NCBI GenBank assembly: GCA_017545165.1
Contig: JAFWQQ010000041.1
Location: 1-64,000 of the forward strand
From: Oscillospiraceae bacterium
GTDB taxonomy: Bacteria; Bacillota; Clostridia; Oscillospirales; Oscillospiraceae
Length of the DNA stretch: 64,000 nt
Direction: 5' to 3'
Under the pieces are notes generated by a model. That model had not been told where the DNA came from and made no database searches. It saw only the letters and a program-made list of their open reading frames with translations. This document shows, in pieces, positions 49,790 to 58,593 of the stretch; positions within the stretch are counted from its first letter, which is position 1; every line of letters begins with the position of its first letter. The position numbers and the translations under genes are program-made.

Positions 49790-50842
49790 ATGAACGCAGA
49801 ATTCTTTGAGGCCATCGAAGCCATTGAGAAGGAAAAAGGTATTCCCCGCGGCTATATGTACGAGAAGATCAAGCAGGCCATGCTGGCCGCTTTCCGGAAG
49901 GACAATCCCGAGTGCGAGGACAATGTGGCCGTTGATCTGGATGAGGAGAAGTACCGCATCGAGATGTACGTGACCAAGACCGTGGTGGACCAGGTGGAGG
50001 ATCCCAGCCACGAGATCAATCTGGAGGCCGCCAAGAAGCTGAACCGGCGCGTCAAGCTGGGCGAGACCGTCAATATCCCGGTGGAGACCAAGAAGTTCGG
50101 CCGCATCGCCGCCCAGCAGGCCAAGCAGATCATCACCCAGGGCATCCGCGAGGCGGAGCGGGGGATCATCTACGAGGAGTTCACCTCCAAGGAGCACGAG
50201 ATCCTCACCGGCGTGGTGTCCCACATCGAGCCGCGCAACGGCAGCGTCTCCATTCGCATCTCCTCCAACAGCGAGTTTACCGAGGCCATGCTCTCCGCCG
50301 GCGAGCGGATCAAGACCGAGGTTCTGAAGGAAGGGGACCGCATCAAGGTCTACGTGGTGGAGGTCCGAAACTCCGGCCGCGGGCCCCAGGTGCTGATCAG
50401 CCGGACCCATCCGGGCCTGGTGAAGCGCCTGTTCGAGCTGGAGGTGCCCGAGATCTTCGACGGCACCGTGGAGATCAAGTCCATCGCCCGGGAAGCCGGC
50501 AGCCGTACCAAGATGGCCGTCTGGTCCTCCGATCCCAATGTGGATCCCATCGGCTCCTGCGTGGGCCCCAAGGGCGGCCGCGTGGCCAGCATCGTCAATG
50601 AGCTGGGCGGGGAGAAGATCGACATCGTGAAGTTCAGCGAGGTCCCTGAGGAGTATATCGCCGCGGCCCTCTCTCCCTCCGAGGTGATCAGCGTCACCAT
50701 GCAGGAGGATGGGAAGAGCTGCCGGGTCATCGTGCCGGACAATCAGCTGAGCCTGGCCATCGGCAAGGAGGGCCAGAACGCCCGTCTGGCCGCCAAGCTC
50801 ACCGGCTACAAGATCGACATCAAGCCCGAGAGCGAAGCGTAA
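49790..50842 (+). CDS. nusA: Transcription termination/antitermination factor NusA
   Basis: 350 residues: an N-terminal RNA-polymerase-binding domain, an S1 domain (HEILTGVVSHIEPRNGSVSIRI region and the following strands), then KH domains with DPIGSCVGPKGGRVASIVNEL and SLAIGKEGQNARLAAKLTGYKIDI. It stops after the second KH domain, the usual short Firmicute form without the acidic repeats. It modulates pausing, termination and antitermination. The ATG at 49790 has GGAGAG 6 bases upstream. Confidence 0.97.
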   Translation: MNAEFFEAIEAIEKEKGIPRGYMYEKIKQAMLAAFRKDNPECEDNVAVDLDEEKYRIEMYVTKTVVDQVEDPSHEINLEAAKKLNRRVKLGETVNIPVETKKFGRIAAQQAKQIITQGIREAERGIIYEEFTSKEHEILTGVVSHIEPRNGSVSIRISSNSEFTEAMLSAGERIKTEVLKEGDRIKVYVVEVRNSGRGPQVLISRTHPGLVKRLFELEVPEIFDGTVEIKSIAREAGSRTKMAVWSSDPNVDPIGSCVGPKGGRVASIVNELGGEKIDIVKFSEVPEEYIAAALSPSEVISVTMQEDGKSCRVIVPDNQLSLAIGKEGQNARLAAKLTGYKIDIKPESEA

Positions 50843-50877
50843 GGATTTTCAGGTTTTAGGAAAGCGAGGTGGTCGGG

Positions 50878-51144
50878 ATGCAAAAGAAAATACCGATGCG
50901 GCAGTGTCTCGGCTGCCGTGAAATGAAGCCCAAGCGGGAGCTGATCCGGGTGGTCCGGTCCCCGGAGGGCGAGATCAGACTGGATTTCAAAGGAAAGGCC
51001 AACGGGCGGGGCGCTTATGTCTGCCCCAGCGCCGAGTGCCTGAAGAAGGCCATCCGGGCCAAGGCTCTGGAGCGGGCCTTTCAGACGGCCATTCCGGAGA
51101 GCATATACGATCGCCTGCGCGAGGAAATGGAGCGGGGCGAATGA
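50878..51144 (+). CDS. ylxR: YlxR family RNA-binding protein (DUF448)
   Basis: 88 residues with the YlxR signature MRQCLGCREMKPKRELIRVVRSPEGEI and GRGAYVCPSAECLKKAI. Four cysteines sit in two C-x-x-C-like pairs. The family binds RNA, and YlxR has been linked to transcriptional regulation and to RNase P. The ATG at 50878 follows GAGG at 8 bases; a GTG 9 bases upstream is less likely. Its stop overlaps the next start as ATGA. Confidence 0.93.
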   Translation: MQKKIPMRQCLGCREMKPKRELIRVVRSPEGEIRLDFKGKANGRGAYVCPSAECLKKAIRAKALERAFQTAIPESIYDRLREEMERGE

Positions 51145-51563
51145 GAGAGAAGATTTTGGGCCTTTTGGGCCTGATGCGCCGCGCCAACGCCGTCTCACCC
51201 GGCGAGGATCAGGCGGGGGACACGGTGAAGGCCGGGAAGGCAAAGCTTCTGCTGTTTTCTTCGGATGTTTCCGACAATGCCAGACGCAAGGCGGAAAACT
51301 GTTCCGAGGGGAGAAACGTGCAGCTGGTCCCGCTCCCCTTTGACCGGGGTGAGCTGGGAGCGGCCCTGGGCCTGGGCGGATGCAGCATGGCAGCCGTCAC
51401 CGACCTGGGCTTTGCGGATGCGCTGATGCAGATGCTTTCCGCCCAGTGGCCGGAGAAATATGAAGAAGCTGCCGGCCGCGTGCGGGAGCGCAGGGAGAAA
51501 GCAGCAAGAAGGAAGGCCCAGAAGGGGTCGAAACGAGCAGGTACAAGGAGGACTGACGTATGA
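51141..51563 (+). CDS. ylxQ: L7Ae/L30e-family ribosomal-protein-like RNA-binding protein
   Basis: 140 residues. [51 protein letters not shown] matches the L7Ae/L30e fold of YlxQ, with a C-terminal Arg/Lys-rich tail of about 30 residues that could bind RNA. It is coupled by ATGA overlaps to ylxR (51141-51144) and infB (51560-51563). Exact function unknown; the kink-turn-binding fold is the inference. Confidence 0.9.
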   Translation: MREKILGLLGLMRRANAVSPGEDQAGDTVKAGKAKLLLFSSDVSDNARRKAENCSEGRNVQLVPLPFDRGELGAALGLGGCSMAAVTDLGFADALMQMLSAQWPEKYEEAAGRVRERREKAARRKAQKGSKRAGTRRTDV

Positions 51564-53947
51564 GTACTATGATCAAATATCGCGTACATGAGGTGGCGAA
51601 GGATTTCGGAGTGGCTTCCAAGGTCATTTCCCAGATCCTGACGGATTATATCGCGCCGCCGAAGAACCATATGCAGGTCCTGGAAACGCCCGAGCTGGAT
51701 GTGATTTTCGAGTATATGACCCAGCATAACCAGGCGGCGAGCCTGGAGGACATCTTCCGGGTCACGGCCCCGGCGAAGACCGAGGAGAAGCCGGCGCCAG
51801 CCAAGACTCCGGGCAAGAGCGCTCCGGCCCAGGGTCAGACCAAGCCGGCCGGAAAGCCCGCGCCCGCCGCCGGCGCGGCAGCGGCTCATACGGCTCCTGC
51901 GCCGGCTCCCCAGCCCAAGCAGGAGAAGAAGGAGAAGCCCCATGTGCCCCGTCAGGTGGCCGAGAAGCGGGTGGTGGACACCCGCGGCGGCGCTGCCGTG
52001 AACATCGAAAAGTACAACGAGAAGTTCGAGGACATGGGCGACGCCAAGGTCGGCAACAATAACAATATGCGCCGCGGCAAGGAGAAGATCCAGAGCAAGG
52101 CCAAGCAGCGCGGCGGTCAGCAACAGCCCTCCAACAAGCGCCGCCAGGAGGAGCGGGACAAGATGCAGCGCCTGCAGCTGGAGATCGCCCGCAAGCAGCA
52201 GCTGAAGGTGGAGATCCCCGATGAGATCTCTGTGGGCGAGCTTGCGACCATGATGAAGAAGTCCGCCGCCGAGGTCATCAAGCAGCTGATGAAGCTGGGC
52301 GTCTTCGCCTCCGTTTCCGAGATCATCGACTACGACACCGCGGCTCTGGTTGCCATGGAGCTGGGCTGCAAGGTGGAGAAGAAGGTCGTCGTCACCGTGG
52401 AAGAGAAGCTCATCGACGACCACGAGGATAAGCCGGAGGATCTGGTGCCCCGGGCCCCTGTTGTGGTGGTCATGGGTCACGTGGACCACGGCAAGACCTC
52501 TCTGCTGGACAGGATCCGTCACGCCAACGTGGTTTCCGGCGAGGCAGGCGGCATCACCCAGCACATCGGCGCCTATACCGTGGAGATCAACGGCAGCCCC
52601 ATCACCTTCCTGGACACTCCGGGCCACGAGGCCTTTACCTCCATGCGCGCCCGCGGCGCCATGGTGACGGATATCGCCATCCTGGTGGTCGCCGCGGACG
52701 ACGGCATCATGCCCCAGACCGTGGAGAGCATCAACCACGCCAAGGCCGCCGGGATCCCCGTGGTGGTTGCCATCAACAAGATGGACACCGTGGGCGCCAA
52801 TCCCGAGCGCATCAAGCAGCAGCTCACCGAATATGACCTGGTTTCCGAAGAGTGGGGCGGCGACACCATCATCGTGCCCATCTCCGCCAAGACCGGCATG
52901 GGCATCGAAGACCTGCTGGAGAACCTGGTGGTACAGGCCGAGGTGCTGGAGCTCAGCGCTAATCCCAACCGGGCTGCCAAGGGCACCGTCATCGAGGCTC
53001 GTCTGGACAAGGGCCGCGGCCCCATCATGACCGTCCTGGTGCAGAACGGCACCCTGAAGCTGGGCGACATCATCATCGCCGGCACCGCTGTGGGCCGCGT
53101 GCGCACCATGATCAACGACAAGGGACAGCGGGTCACCTCCGCCGGCCCCTCCACCCCCGTGGAGATCTCCGGCCTCAGCGAGGTGCCCAGCGCAGGCGAC
53201 ATCTTCAACGCCGTCAGCGACGAGCGCATGGCCAGAGAGCTGGCAGAGGAGCGCCGCGTCAGCCAGAACAGCAACGCCATGCCCGGGACCAAGAAGGTCA
53301 GCCTGGAGGATCTGTTCAGCCAGATCCAGGCCGGCGAGATGAAGACTCTGAACCTGATCGTCAAGGCTGACGTCCAGGGCTCCGCCGAGGCGGTAAAGAG
53401 CTCCCTGGAGAAGATCTCCAACGACGAGGTCCGGGTCAAGGTCATCCACAGCGCCGTGGGCGCCATCAACGAGAGCGACGTGATGCTGGCCGCCACCTCC
53501 GGCGCCATCATCGTGGGCTTCAACGTCCGACCGGACAACGCCGCCAGAGACAGCGCCGCCCGCAGCAATGTGGACATGCGCATGTACCGCGTGATCTACG
53601 ACTGCATCAACGAGATCGAGGCCGCCATGAAGGGCATGCTGGCTCCCAAGTTCAAGGAAGTGGTCATCGGCCACGCCGAGGTCCGGGAGACCTACAAGGT
53701 GTCCAAGGTGGGAACGGTCTGCGGCTGCTACTGCACCGACGGCAAGATCCAGCGGGGCTGCGACGTGCGTGTCCTGCGGGACAACATCGTCATTCACGAG
53801 GGCAGCCTGGCCTCCCTCCGCCGCTTCAAGGACGACGTCAAAGAAGTGGCTGCCGGCTACGAATGCGGCATGCAGGTGGAGAAGTTCAACGACGTCAAGA
53901 TCGGCGACGTGATCGAGTGCTTCGTCATGGAGCAGATCAAGGACTGA
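51560..53947 (+). CDS. infB: Translation initiation factor IF-2
   Basis: 795 residues. An N-terminal IF2_N domain (about 1-65) is followed by a Pro/Ala/Lys-rich linker (70-210), a second IF2_N domain (215-270) and the GTPase: G1 GHVDHGKT (306-313), G2 [12 protein letters not shown] (326-337), G3 DTPGH (352-356) and G4 NKMD (406-409). Domains II, III and the C2 initiator-tRNA-binding barrel complete the protein. It brings fMet-tRNA to the 30S subunit and promotes subunit joining. The low-complexity linker is GC-rich with Ala/Pro repeats. Confidence 0.98.
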   Translation: MSTMIKYRVHEVAKDFGVASKVISQILTDYIAPPKNHMQVLETPELDVIFEYMTQHNQAASLEDIFRVTAPAKTEEKPAPAKTPGKSAPAQGQTKPAGKPAPAAGAAAAHTAPAPAPQPKQEKKEKPHVPRQVAEKRVVDTRGGAAVNIEKYNEKFEDMGDAKVGNNNNMRRGKEKIQSKAKQRGGQQQPSNKRRQEERDKMQRLQLEIARKQQLKVEIPDEISVGELATMMKKSAAEVIKQLMKLGVFASVSEIIDYDTAALVAMELGCKVEKKVVVTVEEKLIDDHEDKPEDLVPRAPVVVVMGHVDHGKTSLLDRIRHANVVSGEAGGITQHIGAYTVEINGSPITFLDTPGHEAFTSMRARGAMVTDIAILVVAADDGIMPQTVESINHAKAAGIPVVVAINKMDTVGANPERIKQQLTEYDLVSEEWGGDTIIVPISAKTGMGIEDLLENLVVQAEVLELSANPNRAAKGTVIEARLDKGRGPIMTVLVQNGTLKLGDIIIAGTAVGRVRTMINDKGQRVTSAGPSTPVEISGLSEVPSAGDIFNAVSDERMARELAEERRVSQNSNAMPGTKKVSLEDLFSQIQAGEMKTLNLIVKADVQGSAEAVKSSLEKISNDEVRVKVIHSAVGAINESDVMLAATSGAIIVGFNVRPDNAARDSAARSNVDMRMYRVIYDCINEIEAAMKGMLAPKFKEVVIGHAEVRETYKVSKVGTVCGCYCTDGKIQRGCDVRVLRDNIVIHEGSLASLRRFKDDVKEVAAGYECGMQVEKFNDVKIGDVIECFVMEQIKD

Positions 53948-53970
53948 GCCGGAACAACGAAAAACCGTAG

Positions 53971-54030
53971 GGGCGACCTTTACGGTCGCCCGCCGTCCAA
54001 TTGACAGGCGGGCGGCCCCAAAGGCCGCCC
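53971..54030. repeat. Pair of GC-rich palindromes between infB and rbfA
   Basis: Two perfect 8-base-arm hairpins lie side by side: GGGCGACC/GGTCGCCC (53971-53978 with 53984-53991) and GGGCGGCC/GGCCGCCC (54010-54017 with 54023-54030). Neither has a U-tract, so they probably act as mRNA processing or stability elements within the operon, or as copies of a dispersed repeat. Confidence 0.65.
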
Positions 54031-54054
54031 CTTCAAAAGACTAAGGAGAAAACC

Positions 54055-54426
54055 ATGCCTTCCAATAAACTTGCAAGAACCAACGACGACATTCAGTTCG
54101 TCCTGTCCAAGCTGATCCCCCAGGTGAAGGACCCCCGGGTCCAGCAGGGGATGATCAGCGTGACCCGGGTGGAGACCACCGGCGACCTGCGCTATGCCAA
54201 GGTCTGGCTCTCCGTGCTGGGACTGGAAAACGAAAAGGAATTCAAAAAGGGCCTGAAATCCGCCTCGGGCTGGCTGCGGCATGAGCTGGGCCAGGCCATG
54301 ACCCTGCGCTACACCCCGGAGCTGGTCTTCGAGGTGGACCACAGCATCGAATACGGGGCCCACATCAGCCAGATGATCAATTCCCTGGACATCCGTCACG
54401 ACGAGGACGAGAGCCATGAGAGCTGA
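54055..54426 (+). CDS. rbfA: Ribosome-binding factor A
   Basis: 123 residues with the KH-like RbfA fold: NDDIQFVLSKLIPQVKDPRV, GMISVTRVETTGDLRYAKVWLSVLG, and the C-terminal YTPELVFEVDHSIEYGAHISQMI. It assists late 30S assembly and cold adaptation. AAGGAG lies 6 bases before the ATG at 54055. It overlaps nrnA by 11 bases. Confidence 0.95.
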   Translation: MPSNKLARTNDDIQFVLSKLIPQVKDPRVQQGMISVTRVETTGDLRYAKVWLSVLGLENEKEFKKGLKSASGWLRHELGQAMTLRYTPELVFEVDHSIEYGAHISQMINSLDIRHDEDESHES

Positions 54427-55351
54427 GGACTGCGCACGGCTGCTGCGGGAGAAGGACCGGATCCTCCTAGTGACACACCGGAACCCGGACGGGGACACCA
54501 TGGGCAGCGCCGCCGCCCTCTGCTCCGCCCTGCGGCGCGTGGGCAAGACGGCGTATCTCCAGCCCAACCCCCAGGTCATTGCAAAGCTCCTGCCCTTCGT
54601 GGAGCCTTATTACGCGCCGACGGACTTTGCGGCGCCCTATACGGTCGCGGTGGACGTGGCCACAGAGAAGATGTTTGCCCAGGGCTTTGACGGTCCGGTG
54701 GATCTCTGCATCGACCATCACCCCAGCAACTCCCACTATGCCGAGGCCGCGTGCATCGACGCGGAGCGGGCGGCCTGCGGAGAGATCGTGCTGCGCATCA
54801 TCCGCGAACTCTGCGGGGATCTCACCAAGGAAGAGGCGGATCTGCTCTATATCGCCCTCTCCACGGACTGCGGCTGCTTTCAGTACGCCAACACCGACGC
54901 CGTGGCTCTGCGGGACGCGGCGGCGCTGCTGGAGGCCGGGGCGGACAATGCCAGGCTGAACCTGCTGTTCTTCCGCAAGGTGTCCGCCGCCCGCATCAAG
55001 CTGGAGGGCCTTGTTTACCAAAACATGAGCTTTCACAGGGATGGGAAGGTCGTCGTCGCCATCGTCAGCGACGAGATGCTGGCCCAGGCCGGCGCCACCG
55101 AGGACGACTGCGACGATCTGGCCGGGCTGGCCGGCCGGGCCGAGTGCGGAGAGGTCTGCATCACCATCCGGGACTGGCCGGGCGGGGCCAGCAAGGTCTC
55201 CGTCCGCTCTCAGGAGAGCTTTGACAGCTGCGCTCTCTGCGCCCGCTTCGGCGGCGGCGGACATAAAATGGCCGCAGGCTGCAACATCCCCGTGCCGCCC
55301 GTGGAAGCGCGGGAGCTGCTTCTGAAGGCCATCGACGAGGTTTGGGCATGA
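54416..55351 (+). CDS. nrnA: DHH-family nanoRNase / pAp phosphatase
   Basis: 311 residues. Motif I THRNPDGDTMGS (H21, D25, D27), D80, the DHH motif CIDHHPSNS (D100-H102) and the C-terminal DHHA1 motif FGGGGHKMAAG are all intact. It degrades 2-5-mer RNAs and 3',5'-pAp. The position between rbfA and truB is the standard one in Firmicutes. Its stop overlaps truB as ATGA. Confidence 0.93.
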   Translation: MRAEDCARLLREKDRILLVTHRNPDGDTMGSAAALCSALRRVGKTAYLQPNPQVIAKLLPFVEPYYAPTDFAAPYTVAVDVATEKMFAQGFDGPVDLCIDHHPSNSHYAEAACIDAERAACGEIVLRIIRELCGDLTKEEADLLYIALSTDCGCFQYANTDAVALRDAAALLEAGADNARLNLLFFRKVSAARIKLEGLVYQNMSFHRDGKVVVAIVSDEMLAQAGATEDDCDDLAGLAGRAECGEVCITIRDWPGGASKVSVRSQESFDSCALCARFGGGGHKMAAGCNIPVPPVEARELLLKAIDEVWA

Positions 55352-56217
55352 ACGGCATCCTGCTCATCGACAAGCCCAGCGACTGGACCAGCAGCGACGT
55401 GGTCGCCAAGCTCCGGGGCGTCCTCCACGAGCGGCGCATCGGCCACTCCGGCACCCTGGACCCCTTGGCAACGGGGCTGCTGGCGGTTTTTGTGGGCCGG
55501 GCCACCCGGGCGGTGGAATTTGCGGAGAGCCATGAAAAGCAGTATCTGGCATCCCTGCGCCTGGGCCTTTCCACCGACACCCAGGACATCACCGGAAATC
55601 GAATCGGCGGAGAGCCGAGAGCGGTATCCGACGCGGAGCTGGAGCAGGCGCTTGCCGCCTTTCGGGGGGACATCCTGCAGCTGCCGCCCATGTATTCCGC
55701 CATCAAGGTGGGCGGCAAAAAGCTCTATGAGATCGCCCGGCGGGGCGGCACCGCGGAGCGAAAGCCCCGGCCCGTTCATATTGCAGCGCTGCGGTATCTG
55801 GGCCGGGAAGGGGAGGACGTGCTGCTGGACGTCACCTGTTCCAAGGGCACCTACATCCGCAGCCTCTGCCACGACATCGGAGAAAGGCTGGGCTGCGGCG
55901 GCTGCATGAGCGCCCTTCGCCGCACCCGGGCCGGGGACTTTCGTCTGGAGTACGCTTATACGCTGGACCGGGTCCAGGAGGCCGCGGACAGGGGAGAGGC
56001 CTCGTCGCTGCTCCTGCCGGTGGACAGCCTGTTCGCGGACGATCCCGCCCTTTGTGTGGACGCCGAAGCGGAGAAGCGGATCCGTACCGGCGCCGCTGTT
56101 GCCGTTTCTGCGGTGGACGGCGATTATCGCGTCTACGGCCCGGCAGGAGACTTCCTGGCCCTGGGACGGTCACAGAACGGCGAGCTGCGCACCATCAAAA
56201 GCTTTTTCGAGGTTTGA
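55348..56217 (+). CDS. truB: tRNA pseudouridine(55) synthase
   Basis: 289 residues. NGILLIDKPSDWTSSDVV and the catalytic GHSGTLDPLATGLL (D38) identify it, followed by QLPPMYSAIKVGGKKLYEIAR and SKGTYIRSLCHDIGERLG. It modifies U55 in the T-loop of tRNA. The C-terminal domain is a PUA-like barrel. The ATG at 55348 overlaps the nrnA stop (ATGA). Confidence 0.97.
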   Translation: MNGILLIDKPSDWTSSDVVAKLRGVLHERRIGHSGTLDPLATGLLAVFVGRATRAVEFAESHEKQYLASLRLGLSTDTQDITGNRIGGEPRAVSDAELEQALAAFRGDILQLPPMYSAIKVGGKKLYEIARRGGTAERKPRPVHIAALRYLGREGEDVLLDVTCSKGTYIRSLCHDIGERLGCGGCMSALRRTRAGDFRLEYAYTLDRVQEAADRGEASSLLLPVDSLFADDPALCVDAEAEKRIRTGAAVAVSAVDGDYRVYGPAGDFLALGRSQNGELRTIKSFFEV

Positions 56218-56220
56218 GGC

Positions 56221-57123
56221 ATGGAAGAAAAAAAGAGAGTCATCGCCCTGGGCTTTTTCGACGGGGTCCATATCGGCCACGGGGAGCTGATGAAACGCAC
56301 CAAACAGCGGGCGGAGGAGCTGGGAGCCATGCCCTCGGTGCTGAGCTTTGACGTTCACCCGGACACCCTTGTCTTCGGCAGAGAGGTCCCGCTCATCAAC
56401 AGCGCCATCGGCCGGGAAGAGATCATCCGCCGCTGCTACGGCATTGAAAACGTCGTGTTCATCCACTTCAACCGCCATGTCATGCAGATGGACTGGCGGG
56501 ATTTCCTGGAGGACCTGATCCGGGATCTGCAGATCTGCCACATCGTGGTCGGGCACGATTTTTGCTTCGGCTACAAGGGCCTGGGCACGGCGGCAAGGCT
56601 GCAGGATTACTGCGCCGCGCACGGCCTGGGCTGTGATGTGATCCCGCCGGTGATGCTGGACGGGCAGATCGTCAGCTCCACCCGGATCCGGGAGCTCATC
56701 GCCGCCGGGGAGATCGAGGAGGCCAACCGCTGGCTGGGTCACCCCCACACTCTGGCGGATACTGTCCACTCCGGCTATCATCTGGGGCGGAAGCTGGGCT
56801 CGCCCACTATCAATATGTTTTTCCCCCACGGGGTCGTGGTGCCCCGCCACGGGGTCTACGCCTCCAAGGTCTTTCTGGAGAGCGGCGAGAGCTATATCGC
56901 CGTGACCAATGTGGGCGTTCGCCCCACCGTGAGCAGCGACGACCGGGTCAGCGTGGAGAGCCACCTGCTGGACTACTCCGGCAATCTTTACGGACGTCAG
57001 GCGAGAGTGGAGTTCTACGCCTTCCTGCGGGCGGAAACGAAGTTTGAGAGCTTTGAGGCCCTCTCCGAACAGATCCGACGGGACGCCGATGCGGCCCGAG
57101 CCTATTTTGCAGGGCAAAGCTGA
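56221..57123 (+). CDS. ribF: Bifunctional riboflavin kinase / FAD synthetase
   Basis: 300 residues. The FAD-synthetase half has GFFDGVHIGH (11-20), VVGHDFCFGYKGLG and the SSTRIREL motif. The kinase half has GRKLGSPTINM, GVYASKV and VESHLLDYSGNLYG. It converts riboflavin to FMN and FAD. It follows truB by 3 bases and ends the operon, with a terminator 2 bases after the stop. Confidence 0.96.
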   Translation: MEEKKRVIALGFFDGVHIGHGELMKRTKQRAEELGAMPSVLSFDVHPDTLVFGREVPLINSAIGREEIIRRCYGIENVVFIHFNRHVMQMDWRDFLEDLIRDLQICHIVVGHDFCFGYKGLGTAARLQDYCAAHGLGCDVIPPVMLDGQIVSSTRIRELIAAGEIEEANRWLGHPHTLADTVHSGYHLGRKLGSPTINMFFPHGVVVPRHGVYASKVFLESGESYIAVTNVGVRPTVSSDDRVSVESHLLDYSGNLYGRQARVEFYAFLRAETKFESFEALSEQIRRDADAARAYFAGQS

Positions 57124-57124
57124 T

Positions 57125-57154
57125 AAAAGCCTTCCCTTGATCGGGAAGGCTTTT
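57125..57154 (+). terminator. Terminator of the rimP-ribF operon
   Basis: A perfect 12-base stem (AAAAGCCTTCCC, 57125-57136, with 57143-57154) and a 6-base loop. The right arm ends in TTTT, giving the U-tract. Confidence 0.88.
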
Positions 57155-57165
57155 CCGGAACATCG

Positions 57166-57184
57166 ATTCAACCAATGGTTGAAT
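57166..57184. promoter_or_regulatory. Perfect palindrome, possible operator of the XRE regulator gene
   Basis: ATTCAACCA (57166-57174) and TGGTTGAAT (57176-57184) are exact complements around one central base. The half-site ATTCAAC recurs at 57191-57197. It lies about 105 bases before an XRE-type regulator gene, so autoregulation is a natural guess. A promoter candidate downstream is TTGGCA (57208-57213), 18 bases, and TGA-TACGCT (57232-57237). Confidence 0.5.
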
Positions 57185-57288
57185 GAGGCGATTCAACGAA
57201 CAGGTTATTGGCAAGGCTGCGTCTTTCCTGATACGCTTTGGGCGAACAAGGGCGGCGCGCAGCCTGATCAAGACAGGAGGATACGAAC

Positions 57289-58314
57289 ATGAACGAATCC
57301 ATCGGTAGCATCATCATGCGGCTCCGCAAGGAGCACGGCATGACCCAGGAGCAGCTGGCCAGCGCTCTGGGCATTACCTTTCAGGCGGTGAGCAAGTGGG
57401 AAAACGGCATTTCAAGCCCGGATCTGTCCACCCTGCCGCTGCTGGCCGATCTCTTCTCCGTCAGCGTGGATCAGCTCCTGGGGCGGCAGCCTCTGGCCCT
57501 TCCCAATGATCTCGCGTTGGAGGAGCCTTCAACGGAAACGAAGCTTGTTCCGGCGCCGCCGGAGACGGCGCTGGAGCCGGTCCCGCCGCCGGAGCGGGCC
57601 GAGCCGATCTCCGGGGATCTCCCCTGGCCGGACGACGACGGCTTTTATGCCGTGCTGTATCACGGCCACGAGCTGGTGGATTATCTGCCCGGTGATCCCA
57701 GGCTGGAGGCTGCTAAGAGTCATTTCACCTTTACCTACACCGGCCGGGCGAAGAATGTCCACAGCGATTTCAGCGTCACCATCGAGGGGGACGTGGAGGG
57801 AAGCGTAAGCGCTGCGGAAAGCGTCTCCTGCGGCGATGTGGAGGGCAATGTGGACGCGGGAACCAGCGTGGACTGCGGCGATGTGGAGGGCGACGTGATT
57901 GCCGGCACTTCGGTCAGCTGCGGCGATGTGGACGGAAATCTCAGCGCCGGAACCAACGTCAGCTGCTCCGACGTGGACGGAAACGTGCGCTCCGGCGGCA
58001 GCGTGAAATGCTGCGACGTCGGCGGAAGCGTCAGCGCCGGCGGCAACGTGAGCTGCGACGACGTGGGCGGCAAGGTCATGGCAGGCGGCTTCGTCAACTG
58101 CAGCGAGGACGAGGAGCATACGCGGGACAGAGCTTCCTTTTCAGGCGCGGAAGAAGAGAAAGGAGACAGTTTTGACTTCTCCTTCGACATGGGTAATTTC
58201 GGCGAACAGCTCGGGAAGCGGATCTCCGAGGCCGTGGAGAAGGCTACCCGCTTCGGCATGAAGTTCCAAAAGAAATGGCAGAACCGTCCGGACGAGGAAG
58301 AGGACGAAAAGTAA
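57289..58314 (+). CDS. XRE-family regulator with a seven-turn, cysteine-bearing repeat domain
   Basis: 341 residues. Residues 7-61 are an XRE helix-turn-helix (MTQEQLASALGITFQAVSKWENG). A Pro/Glu-rich linker (about 75-110) follows. Residues 169-273 are seven tandem 15-residue units of the form V-x-G-x-V-x-A-G-x-x-V-x-C-x-D. A Cys falls at 181, 196, 211, 226, 241, 256 and 271, exactly 15 apart, which implies a beta-solenoid with the cysteines stacked on one face. An acidic/amphipathic C-terminal tail completes the protein. There is no membrane helix. The HTH argues for DNA binding; the repeat domain may assemble, sense redox state or bind metal. Function unknown. AGGAGG lies 9 bases before the ATG. 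Confidence 0.8.
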   Translation: MNESIGSIIMRLRKEHGMTQEQLASALGITFQAVSKWENGISSPDLSTLPLLADLFSVSVDQLLGRQPLALPNDLALEEPSTETKLVPAPPETALEPVPPPERAEPISGDLPWPDDDGFYAVLYHGHELVDYLPGDPRLEAAKSHFTFTYTGRAKNVHSDFSVTIEGDVEGSVSAAESVSCGDVEGNVDAGTSVDCGDVEGDVIAGTSVSCGDVDGNLSAGTNVSCSDVDGNVRSGGSVKCCDVGGSVSAGGNVSCDDVGGKVMAGGFVNCSEDEEHTRDRASFSGAEEEKGDSFDFSFDMGNFGEQLGKRISEAVEKATRFGMKFQKKWQNRPDEEEDEK

Positions 58315-58317
58315 AAA

Positions 58318-58591
58318 ATCGGAGGAAGCGGATGCTTCCTCCGAATTGGCTGTCGACAAAGCCTTACGGCTTTGCCGACAGAAGGGGCTTCAGCCTGCTG
58401 CGCGCACTCGCTTGCGTGAGACGCTCGCACACTTGCAGGCTGCAAAGTGTGATTCCCGAGGTACACGCCCCCGGGAATCACGTATTATACTTTATTTTTC
58501 GCCTTCCGAGGCGAAAAACTCGGTGAGACCTTTTCTTATCTTGACTTTGTCTACACCTTGATCGGAGGAAGCGGATGCTTCCTCCGAATTG
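58318..58591. repeat. Palindrome cluster flanked by identical 31-base direct repeats
   Basis: The 31 bases at 58318-58348 recur without change at 58561-58591. Each copy contains the hairpin CGGAGGAAGC-GGAT-GCTTCCTCCG. Between them are inverted repeats at 58351-58363 with 58368-58380 (one mismatch), 58449-58458 with 58472-58481 (perfect), and 58495-58503 with 58510-58518 (perfect). It fills the gap between two convergent genes, so some hairpins may act as terminators. The layout is the same as at 48820-49097 although the sequences differ. Confidence 0.8.
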
Positions 58592-58593
58592 TT

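Noticed and set aside
51209..53797. An 862-residue open frame on the minus strand
   Set aside because: Antisense of infB. The His/Asp/Leu/Gly-rich composition is the usual mirror image of a GC-rich coding strand.
57790..58107. CRISPR-like array suggested by regular 45-base periodicity
   Set aside because: The period is that of a coding 15-residue protein repeat in one open frame, with no constant repeat and variable spacer structure.
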